The notes under the pieces are model-generated. The model did not search any database. It was not told where the DNA came from and saw only the letters and a list, made by a program, of their open reading frames with translations. Below are positions 1 to 6,477 of a stretch of DNA of 16,340 bases, one piece after another; position 1 is the first letter of the stretch; each line of letters opens with the position of its first letter. A program made the position numbers and the translations under genes. Origin of the DNA: Chromatiales bacterium (GTDB lineage Bacteria > Pseudomonadota > Gammaproteobacteria > CAMYNG01); the NCBI GenBank assembly GCA_026990045.1, contig JALSIK010000247.1, positions 1 to 16,340 of the forward strand. The letters run 5' to 3'.

Positions 1-840
1 CGTGCGCCCGACGATGAGGCAGGCGATGGAGGCGGCCTCTTCCTGCAGCATGCGCGCGGGGTTGTCGTAGTGCTGCACCCACAGGTCGATGATGGCGTAG
101 GGCGCGGGGTAGTGGTTGCGCGGCGCCCGGGCGGCCACCTTGCGCGCCATGTAGCGCCCCAGCCAGGGGCGGACCCACGGGGCCGAGGCCAGGCGCTTCC
201 ACCACGCCAGGGGTTTGCGCCGCGGGGGATGCAGGGCGGTCTCGCGCGCGGCGGTGAGCAGGTGGCGCTCGGGCACGGCGTGGTCCACCAGGCCGAGGCG
301 GCGCGCGGCGCGGGCCGAGAGGCTGCGGCCGGTAAGCATGGCGTCCAGCCCCGCCGGCGCGCCGACGAGCTGGATGAGGCGCAGGGTGCCGCCGAAGCCG
401 GGGTGGATGCCCAGGCGCACCTCGGGCAGGCCCAGGCGGGTGCCGGGATCGTCGCAGGCCACGCGGTGGCGGCAGGCCAGGGCCAGTTCCAGCCCGCCGC
501 CCAGGCAGAAGCCCTTGATCATGGCCACGGTGGGGAACGGCAGCGCGGCCAGGGTGTTCATGAGCTGGTGCCCGCGCTGCACCGCGGCCAGGGCCTCGGC
601 CTCGTCCTCGAAGCGGGTGAATTCGCGCACGTCGGCCCCGGCGATGAAGCCGTTGTCCTTGCCCGAGCGGATCACCAGCGCCGCCGGCGGGCTGGCGGCG
701 ATGTCCTTGAGCAGGCGCTCCAGTTCCTCCAGCACCTCGGCCGAGAGGGTGTTGACGGAGGCATCGGCGCGATCGAGGGTGAGCCAGGCGATGTTGTCGC
801 CGTCGCGTTCCTCGCGCCAGTGCTTGTACGCTGTGGCCAT
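1..840 (-). CDS. fadJ: FadJ-type fatty acid oxidation multifunctional protein, N-terminal 280 residues (3' end outside window)
   Basis: This is the enoyl-CoA hydratase half of the multifunctional alpha subunit that hydrates 2-enoyl-CoA and then oxidises L-3-hydroxyacyl-CoA with NAD in the cytoplasm. The reading frame is open from ATG 840 to the window edge. The crotonase core is clear: the oxyanion-hole motif FIAGADV (about residues 65-71), CLGGGLELALAC (112-123) and GLPEVRLGIHPGFGG (137-151). The two catalytic glutamates are E118 and E140, very close to their positions in E. coli FadB and FadJ. The NAD-binding dehydrogenase domains expected in a protein of about 700 residues would lie beyond base 1. 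AGGA lies 8 bp before the ATG and overlaps the TAG stop of the upstream thiolase, 10 bp away. This is the last visible gene of the fadE-fadI-fadJ operon. Residue pattern favours FadJ over FadB, but the full family split cannot be judged from half a protein. Confidence 0.93.
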   Translation of the reverse strand, partial: MATAYKHWREERDGDNIAWLTLDRADASVNTLSAEVLEELERLLKDIAASPPAALVIRSGKDNGFIAGADVREFTRFEDEAEALAAVQRGHQLMNTLAALPFPTVAMIKGFCLGGGLELALACRHRVACDDPGTRLGLPEVRLGIHPGFGGTLRLIQLVGAPAGLDAMLTGRSLSARAARRLGLVDHAVPERHLLTAARETALHPPRRKPLAWWKRLASAPWVRPWLGRYMARKVAARAPRNHYPAPYAIIDLWVQHYDNPARMLQEEAASIACLIVGRT

Positions 841-850
841 GGGTCGGTTC

Positions 851-2239
851 CTATGCTTTGTGTTCCGGGGCGGTTCGCTCCACCAGCAGGGCGCCGCCCT
901 GGCCGCCGCCGATGCACAGGGTGGCGATGCCGGTGCGGGCATCGTTGCGCGCCAGCACGTGCAGCAGGTGCAGGACGATGCGCGCGCCGCTGGCGCCCAC
1001 GGGGTGGCCGATGCTGACGGCGCCGCCGTCCACGTTGAGGCGCTCCTGGTCCAGCTCGCCCAGGGCGCCGGGCAGGCCCAGCTCGGTGCGGCAGTAGTCG
1101 TCGTCGGCCCAGGCCGCGAGGCAGGCCAGCACCTGGGCGGCGAAGGCCTCGTTGATCTCCCAGTAGTCCACGTCGTTGAGGCCCAGCTTGTGGCGCCGGA
1201 GCAGGGGGGTGCTGGCGTGCACCGGTCCCAGTCCCATCTGCTCGGGCAGCACGCCGGCCCACTCGCAGTCCACGATGCGGCCCAGCACCGGCAGGTCGTA
1301 TTGTTTCACTGCCTTGTCGCTGGCCAGGATCAGGGCCGCGGCGCCGTCGGTGATCTGGGCACTGTTGCCGGCGGTGACGTTGCCGAAGGGCTTGTCGAAC
1401 ACCGGTTTCAGCCTGGCCAGCGACTCCATGCTGGTGTCGCGGCGCAGGCCGTCGTCGTCCAGGTAGGCCTTGCCGCGGGTGTCGTAGAGGGGCTCGATCT
1501 CGCCCAGCCGGTTTTCGTCCTGGGCCCGGGCCAGGCGCTGGTGGGAGCGCAGGGCGAAGGCGTCCATGGCCTCGCGCGAGATGCCGAAGCGCCAGGCCAG
1601 GTTCTCGGCGGTCTGGCCCATGGACAGGCCCACCACCGGGTCAGTGAGGCCGCGCAGCAGGCCGATGACGGGCTTGAGGTGGCGCCCGCGCAGGGAGGCG
1701 ATGACGCGCAGCTTGTCCCACGGGGTGCGGGCGCGGTTGAGATCGCCCAGCCAGGCCACCATGGTCTCGTTGAGCAGCACCGGGGCGTGGCTCATGGACT
1801 CCACCCCGCCGGCCAGGACCAGGTCGGCCCGGCCCAGGGCGATGTCCTTGGCCGCGCTGTCCAGGGCCTGCAGGCCCGAGGCGCAGTTGCGCTGCACGGT
1901 GTAGGCGGGCACGTCCTTGCCGCAGCCCAGGCGCAGGGCCACCACGCGGGCGATGTTGGCCTCGTCCGGTCCCGGCATGACGCAGCCCAGCACCACCTGG
2001 TCGAGGGCGTCGGGCATGAAGGGCTGGCGCGCCAGCAGCGGCCGGGCGCAGCCCAGGGCCAGGTCGGCGGCGTGGAACGGCCCGGGCCGGCCGCGGGCCT
2101 TGAGGAAGGGGGTGCGGGCGCCGTCCACGATGTACACCTCGCGGCCCTTGTAGGCGCGGCCGGTGCTCGCGGCGCGGGTGGCGGCCTTCTTGCGCGGTGC
2201 CGGTTTTTTCTTGGCGGTTTTTTTCTTCACCTGTGTCAT
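851..2239 (-). CDS. fadI: FadI-type acetyl-CoA C-acyltransferase (thiolase) with lysine-rich N-terminal tail, 462 aa
   Basis: It cleaves 3-ketoacyl-CoA with CoA to acetyl-CoA and a shortened acyl-CoA, the last step of each beta-oxidation round. The thiolase core begins near residue 31 (GREVYIVDGARTPF). The nucleophile is C119 in QRNCASGLQA; the other active-site motifs are NEAFAAQ (363-369), GHP with H412, and the proton-donor C442 in LCIGGGQGG. All key residues are intact. The core is FadI-sized and has the long mid-region insert (about 165-210) of the trifunctional beta-subunit type. The first 28 residues form an extra Lys/Ala/Pro/Arg tail not needed for the fold. Start ATG 2239 overlaps the fadE stop by ATGA (2236-2239), with AAAGGA 8-9 bp upstream. 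An upstream extension of this frame through fadE is a high-GC shadow. A FadA or generic acetoacetyl-CoA thiolase role is possible, but the operon argues for beta-oxidation. Confidence 0.94.
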   Translation of the reverse strand: MTQVKKKTAKKKPAPRKKAATRAASTGRAYKGREVYIVDGARTPFLKARGRPGPFHAADLALGCARPLLARQPFMPDALDQVVLGCVMPGPDEANIARVVALRLGCGKDVPAYTVQRNCASGLQALDSAAKDIALGRADLVLAGGVESMSHAPVLLNETMVAWLGDLNRARTPWDKLRVIASLRGRHLKPVIGLLRGLTDPVVGLSMGQTAENLAWRFGISREAMDAFALRSHQRLARAQDENRLGEIEPLYDTRGKAYLDDDGLRRDTSMESLARLKPVFDKPFGNVTAGNSAQITDGAAALILASDKAVKQYDLPVLGRIVDCEWAGVLPEQMGLGPVHASTPLLRRHKLGLNDVDYWEINEAFAAQVLACLAAWADDDYCRTELGLPGALGELDQERLNVDGGAVSIGHPVGASGARIVLHLLHVLARNDARTGIATLCIGGGQGGALLVERTAPEHKA

Positions 2240-4638
2240 GCAGGGGGTCCTTTGCCGAAGTCGGGCGGGAAGTCGTCCACGCGGATCACTTCGAGGCGGG
2301 CGGCCTCGGCCTGGCGGATGAGTTCCGCCTCCTGGGCGTCGATGACGCCCTGGTCCTGGGCCGCGCGCAGCACGTCTTCCAGCTCGCCCAGGCGCCAGCT
2401 CACGCCGGGCAGGCCCTTGCGCAGCTTGCGCTCGGCGTGCTCGGCGGTGATGACCTTGACCAGGGCGTCCTCGATGCGGGCGAGCTGCTGGTCGGGCGCC
2501 TTGGGGATGTACATGCCGGCGGTGAGGCGGTCGCGGGTGGGCGAGGGGGCCAGCAGCAGCTCGGCCACCTCGCGGTCCAGCTTGTCGCCCGGGGCGTGGA
2601 AGCGCCGCCCCAGGGGGAAGATGCACAGGCGCAGGAGCCAGGCCACGGGCCGGCTGGGGAAGTTGGCCAGCACGCCGTTGATGCGGTCCTGGATGGTGTA
2701 GAGGCTGTGGTCCAGGGCCCAGCGCAGTAGCGGCAGTTCCTCGCGCGGGCAGCCGGCGGAGTTGAAGCGGTGGAGGGCGGCGCTGGCCAGGTACAGGTGG
2801 GAGAGCACGTCGGCCAGCCGCGCCGACAGCCGCTCCCGGCGCTTGAGCGAGCCGCCCAGGGTGATGATGCTGGCATCGGCGAGCAGGGCGAAGGCGGCGC
2901 TCATGCGGGTGAGGTGCTGGTAGTAGCGCCGCACCGGGCCGCGCCCCGGGGCCACCACGAACAGGGAGCGGGTGACGGCATAGCTGAAGGTGCGCAGCAC
3001 GTTGACGACGACGAAGCGCACGTGGGAGAACAGGGCGCGGTCGAACTTCTGCAGCGACTCCTCCGGGTCCTCGGTGCTGATGGCCTCCATGAGCTTGAGG
3101 ATGTGGGGGTGGGCGCGCACCGCGCCCTGGCCGAAGATGATGAGGCTGCGGGTGAGGATGTTGGCGCCCTCGACGGTGATGGCGATGGGCACCGCCTGGT
3201 ACACCCGGCCCATGAAGTTGCGCGGGCCCAGGCAGATCCCGGCGCCGCCCAGCACGTCCATGGCGTCGTTGACCGCGCGGCGCATGCCCTCGGTGAGGTG
3301 GTACTTGACGATGGCCGAGATCACCGACGGCTTCTCGCCGTGGTCGATGGCGGCGGCGGTGAGCAGGCGCGCGGCGTCCATGAGGTAGGTGAGCCCGGCG
3401 ATGCGGGCCAGGGCCTCCTGCACGCCCTCGAAGCGGCCGATGGGCAGCTTGAACTGGCGGCGGATGCGGGCGTAGGCCCCCACCGCGCGGCAGGCCAGCT
3501 TGCCCGCGCCCACGCCCAGGGCCGGCAGCGAGATGGAGCGGCCGTCGGCCAGGCATTCCATGAGCATGCGCCAGCCCTGGCCGGCGCGGTCCTGGCCGCC
3601 GATGACCCAATCCATGGGGATGAACACGTCCTTGCCGCTGTTGGGCCCGTTCTGGAACGGGATGTTGAGCGGCAGGTGGCGGCGGCCGATGTTGACGCCC
3701 GGATGATCGGTGGGGATGAGGGCCAGGGTGATGCCGGGCTCGTCGTCCTCGCCGATGAGGTGGTCGGGGTCGTAGAGCTTGAACGCCAGGCCCAGCAGGG
3801 TGGCCACCGGGCCCAGGGTGATGTAGCGCTTCTCCCAGGTGAGGCGGATGCCCAGCACGTCTTTCCGGCCCTCGAAGTCCTGGCGGCAGACCACGCCGAA
3901 GTCGGGCATGGCCGAGGCGTCGCTGCCCGCTTGCGGGCTGGTGAGGGCGAAGCAGGGGATCTCCTCGCCGCGGGCCAGGCGCGGCAGGTAGTAGTCCTTC
4001 TGTTCCTGGGTGCCGTACTCCAGCAGCAGCTTGGCCGGGCCCAGGGAGTTGGGCACCATCACCGTCACCGCCGCGGTGATGGAGCGGGTGGCGATCTTCA
4101 TCACCACCGCGGAGTGGGCCAGGGCGGAGAACTCCAGCCCGCCGTAGCGGCGCGGGATGATCATGCCGAAGAAGCCCTGGTCCTTGATGAACTGCCACAC
4201 CTCCGGCGGCAGGTCGTAGCGCTCGTGGGTGATGTCCCAGTCGTCGAGCATGGCGCACAGCTCTTCGGTGGGACCGTCGAGGAAGGCCTGCTCCTCGCGC
4301 GAGAGCTCCGGCGCGGGCTGGCGGTGCAGCTTGCGCCAGCGCGGGCGGCCGGAGAACAGCTCCCCGTCCCACCACACGGTGCCGGCCTCCAGGGCCTCGC
4401 GCTCGGTGTCGGACATGGGCGGCAGCATGCCGCGGAACAGGCGCAGCAGCGGCCCGGAGATCCAGCGCTTGCGCCAGTGGTGCTCGTCGCCGGCGGCGGT
4501 GGCGGCGGGCAGCGGGCGGCGCCGCCAGCGCAGCTCCGCCGCGAGCCCGGCCAGGGCCAGGCCCCAGCCCGCGGCGTCGGGGGGCAGCAGCACGAGCCCG
4601 GTGAGGACGGCGGGAAGGACCAGGTGTTCAGGTTTCAT
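2236..4638 (-). CDS. fadE: FadE-type acyl-CoA dehydrogenase, 800 aa
   Basis: This flavoenzyme performs the first oxidation of beta-oxidation, acyl-CoA to trans-2-enoyl-CoA. Its length matches E. coli FadE (about 814 residues) rather than the usual 380-residue acyl-CoA dehydrogenases. Two short hydrophobic stretches at about residues 5-35 resemble the membrane-associated N-terminus of FadE. Visible core elements are the YGGLEFS substrate region (165-171), FALTSPQAGSD in the mid domain (230-240) and ITVEGANILTRS (487-498), where E490 aligns with the catalytic base of the YEGT motif. The rest, from about residue 510, is the FadE-specific C-terminal domain (DUF1974 type). Start ATG 4638 has a full AAAGGAG Shine-Dalgarno about 7 bp upstream, the best in the operon. 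It is the promoter-proximal gene of fadE-fadI-fadJ, and its TGA overlaps the fadI ATG. The preceding 348-bp leader probably carries the operon's control region. Confidence 0.95.
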   Translation of the reverse strand: MKPEHLVLPAVLTGLVLLPPDAAGWGLALAGLAAELRWRRRPLPAATAAGDEHHWRKRWISGPLLRLFRGMLPPMSDTEREALEAGTVWWDGELFSGRPRWRKLHRQPAPELSREEQAFLDGPTEELCAMLDDWDITHERYDLPPEVWQFIKDQGFFGMIIPRRYGGLEFSALAHSAVVMKIATRSITAAVTVMVPNSLGPAKLLLEYGTQEQKDYYLPRLARGEEIPCFALTSPQAGSDASAMPDFGVVCRQDFEGRKDVLGIRLTWEKRYITLGPVATLLGLAFKLYDPDHLIGEDDEPGITLALIPTDHPGVNIGRRHLPLNIPFQNGPNSGKDVFIPMDWVIGGQDRAGQGWRMLMECLADGRSISLPALGVGAGKLACRAVGAYARIRRQFKLPIGRFEGVQEALARIAGLTYLMDAARLLTAAAIDHGEKPSVISAIVKYHLTEGMRRAVNDAMDVLGGAGICLGPRNFMGRVYQAVPIAITVEGANILTRSLIIFGQGAVRAHPHILKLMEAISTEDPEESLQKFDRALFSHVRFVVVNVLRTFSYAVTRSLFVVAPGRGPVRRYYQHLTRMSAAFALLADASIITLGGSLKRRERLSARLADVLSHLYLASAALHRFNSAGCPREELPLLRWALDHSLYTIQDRINGVLANFPSRPVAWLLRLCIFPLGRRFHAPGDKLDREVAELLLAPSPTRDRLTAGMYIPKAPDQQLARIEDALVKVITAEHAERKLRKGLPGVSWRLGELEDVLRAAQDQGVIDAQEAELIRQAEAARLEVIRVDDFPPDFGKGPPA

Positions 4639-4986
4639 GCCGGACTCCTTTCACTGCGGGGCTCACGTGGTGGCGGAACGTCTCCGCCGGGGTGTTTCCT
4701 TCTTGTTCAGACCACGGCGGCATGCGGGGGTTGCAGGGCCTCCGTGGCGGGTGGCGGCGAAAGCGGTGCGGTGCTGGACGAAGTTATCGTCCGCCCGGGG
4801 ACGGGGCTTGAGGCGGCGGCGGAAGGTGCCGGCCGCGCCGGGGCCAAGAGATTGCGTGCCGATGCCTGGAACATGCGACGTCGCGCCGCCTCCGTTGGTT
4901 GTTGTTGTTTGTTCTGCCTCCAAGCTTAGGCGCCGCGCCGGGCGGCGGCAAGGGCGAAGTCTTGATCCCGCGCAAGGGTTCCGGGA
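4639..4986 (-). promoter_or_regulatory. fadE operon leader / intergenic region (348 bp)
   Basis: No convincing gene lies here; a TTG-initiated 86-codon frame (4663-4923) has no ribosome binding site and low-complexity content. Read on the minus strand towards fadE, the region holds: a hairpin over the end of the upstream aminotransferase gene (4963-4989), a second GC hairpin (4931-4947), a CA-rich tract with two overlapping AANAANAA motifs (4899-4909), another AANAANAA (4700-4707), a FadR-like core TGGTCTGA (4707-4714), and the AAAGGAG ribosome binding site before ATG 4638. The CA-rich tract stands out against the surrounding GC-rich sequence. I could not find a convincing -35/-10 pair; GATAAC near 4785 is the best -10 candidate but lacks a -35. 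Its placement between two operons on the same strand makes it the likely promoter region of fadE-fadI-fadJ; that is inference. Confidence 0.55.
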
Positions 4987-4989
4987 TCA
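4963..4989 (-). terminator. Hairpin overlapping the aminotransferase stop codon; possible terminator or 3'-end stabiliser
   Basis: An 8-bp perfect inverted repeat (TGATCCCG / CGGGATCA) flanks an 11-nt loop; the first three bases on the minus strand are the TGA stop of the class V aminotransferase gene. No U-tract follows, so it does not fit a standard intrinsic terminator. It could protect an mRNA 3' end after Rho-dependent termination. Confidence 0.35.
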
Positions 4990-6117
4990 GGCCGAGGCGG
5001 CCAGGGCCACCGCCCGGTCCAGGACCTCGACGGGGGTGTAGAAGTGGGGCGAGAAGCGCACGCCGGGGCCGCGCCGGGCGCACACCACGCCGCGGGCGGA
5101 GAGATGCCGGTGCAGCGCTTCGGGGTCCAGCCGGCGGTGGCGGAAGGTGACGATGCCGGCCACGCGCCCCGGCGCGGGATCGCTCACCAGCTCCAGCTCC
5201 GGCGCTGCGGCGACGGCCTCCAGCAGGCGGCGGCTGCGGTCCAGCAGGCGCCGCTCCACTTCCTCCATGCCCACCTCTTCCAGCAGCGAGAGGCTGGCCT
5301 CCAGGGCGTGGATGCCCAGCATGTTGGGGCTGCCGCACTCGAACCGGCGCGCGGTGGGCGCCGGGCGCCAGTCCAGGCGGTCGAAGTCGTCGTGGTGCTC
5401 CACCATGTGCCAGCCGTACTGGTGCAGCACCAGGCCCTCGCGCAGCGCCGGCCGGCACCAGAACACGGCCACGCCCTCGGGCCCCAGCATCCACTTGTGG
5501 CCGTCGGCCATGACGAAGTCGGCCTGCCAGGCGGCCACGTCGGCGGCCAGGGCGCCCAGGCTCTGGATGGCGTCCACGCAGAACAGCACCCCGCGCCCGC
5601 GGCAGCCCGCGCCCAGCCGCGCCAGGTCCAGGCGCAGGCCCGAGGCGTACTGCACCGAGCTCACCGACAGCAGCCGGGTGTGCCCGTCCATGGCCCCCAG
5701 CAGCGCCGCCTCCGGTTCGCCGCGGTGCAGGTCCACGCGCCGCACCTCCACCCCCAGGGGCGCCAGGGACTCCCACACGATGCGGTTGGAGGGGAACTCC
5801 TCGTCGCTGATGACCACGTTGTCGCCGGCGCGCCAGGCCAGGCCGTGGGCCACCGCCGACAGGGCCTCGGAGGTGTTCTTGAGCAGGGCGATGTCGTCGG
5901 CCGAGGCGGCGCCCAGCAGGCGGGCGAGCCGCTCGCGCAGCCGCTGCTCCGTCTCCAGCCAGCGGGGGTAGTGGCGCGCACCCTGGCGCGCGTTCTCCTC
6001 GGCGAAGCGGGCCACCGCCGCGGCCGCGCGCCGCGGCCACGGCGCCACCGCGGCGTGGTTGAGGTAGCACAGCGCCGGGTCGAGGGGGAACTCGCCGGCC
6101 GCGGGGTCTTCGCTCAT
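4987..6117 (-). CDS. Class V PLP-dependent aminotransferase family protein, 376 aa
   Basis: This is a fold-type I PLP enzyme of the NifS/isopenicillin-N-epimerase/kynureninase-like superfamily. The PLP lysine is K208 in MADGHKWMLGPEG; D182 in VDAIQS would contact the pyridine nitrogen, and NTSEAL (81-86) forms part of the phosphate cup. The length is normal for the family. The C-terminal motif (GPGVRFSPHFYTP, about 351-363) is that of epimerase/kynureninase-like members, and I see no cysteine-desulfurase active-site loop of the RxGxHC type, so a sulfur-donor role is not supported. The substrate cannot be assigned. Start ATG 6117 overlaps the TGA of the upstream membrane-protein gene by ATGA (6114-6117), indicating translational coupling. 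It is the last gene of the central cluster; a hairpin covers its stop codon. Confidence 0.85.
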   Translation of the reverse strand: MSEDPAAGEFPLDPALCYLNHAAVAPWPRRAAAAVARFAEENARQGARHYPRWLETEQRLRERLARLLGAASADDIALLKNTSEALSAVAHGLAWRAGDNVVISDEEFPSNRIVWESLAPLGVEVRRVDLHRGEPEAALLGAMDGHTRLLSVSSVQYASGLRLDLARLGAGCRGRGVLFCVDAIQSLGALAADVAAWQADFVMADGHKWMLGPEGVAVFWCRPALREGLVLHQYGWHMVEHHDDFDRLDWRPAPTARRFECGSPNMLGIHALEASLSLLEEVGMEEVERRLLDRSRRLLEAVAAAPELELVSDPAPGRVAGIVTFRHRRLDPEALHRHLSARGVVCARRGPGVRFSPHFYTPVEVLDRAVALAASA

Positions 6118-6473
6118 GGTGCCCGGGGCTCCCGGGCCAGGGCCGGGTAGGGCGCGCGCTGGTGCTTGAGATGGGTGGCGCCCACGATGATGCGGTACAG
6201 CACCCAGCCGCCGGCGGCGAGCAGGATCACGTAGCCCACCAGGTACTGCAGGGTGAGGACGCCGGCGGCGGCCAGCAGCAGCCCCGACCAGAAGGTGCGC
6301 AACTGCCAGCGGAAGTGGGGTGCGAGCCAGGTGTCGCGCACGTCGCGGGCGCGGACCAGGTTGATGCCGGCGGCGACGAAGAAAGTGACGACGGTGACGA
6401 AGCCCAGCGCCTGGAGCACGTAGACCGCGTAGGTCAGGTCCACCAGCCGTTGCTCCCGTGTCTTGGTTGCCAT
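6114..6473 (-). CDS. Small inner-membrane protein of the COG3671/DUF4870-like type, 119 aa
   Basis: No biochemical role is known for this type of protein. The sequence shows a short charged N-terminus, a hydrophobic stretch at about residues 14-40, a conserved-looking polar loop with TWLAPHFRWQLRTFW (48-62), then a long hydrophobic region at 63-98 that could make one or two further helices, and a polar tail. The loop motif (W, HFRWQ, RTFW) is characteristic of a widespread uncharacterised proteobacterial membrane family (COG3671 as I recall it). I chose ATG 6473 because it lies 4 bp after the TGA of the M61 peptidase gene (6478-6480) and gives the expected family N-terminus; a longer frame reaching 6578 overlaps the peptidase. 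The Shine-Dalgarno is weak (GGGAATGAGG), so translation is probably coupled to the upstream gene. The downstream aminotransferase gene overlaps by 4 bp. Confidence 0.8.
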   Translation of the reverse strand: MATKTREQRLVDLTYAVYVLQALGFVTVVTFFVAAGINLVRARDVRDTWLAPHFRWQLRTFWSGLLLAAAGVLTLQYLVGYVILLAAGGWVLYRIIVGATHLKHQRAPYPALAREPRAP

Positions 6474-6477
6474 GGCC

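Noticed and set aside
851..4375. 1174-codon minus-strand frame extending the thiolase upstream
   Set aside because: The extension lies in an off-frame of fadE and is low-complexity; the ATGA overlap and AAAGGA site support the start at 2239.
4663..4923. 86-codon minus-strand frame in the fadE leader
   Set aside because: TTG start, no Shine-Dalgarno, Thr/Arg/Gly-rich content with no recognisable motif; treated as non-coding leader.
215..4929. Long plus-strand frames (828 and 719 codons) opposite the fad operon
   Set aside because: Antisense shadows of fadE, fadI and fadJ with low-complexity translation and no plausible ribosome sites.
4987..6117. Aminotransferase considered as a cysteine desulfurase feeding MnmA
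   Set aside because: The active-site cysteine loop is absent and the C-terminal motif is of the epimerase/kynureninase-like kind; the gene is also far from mnmA.
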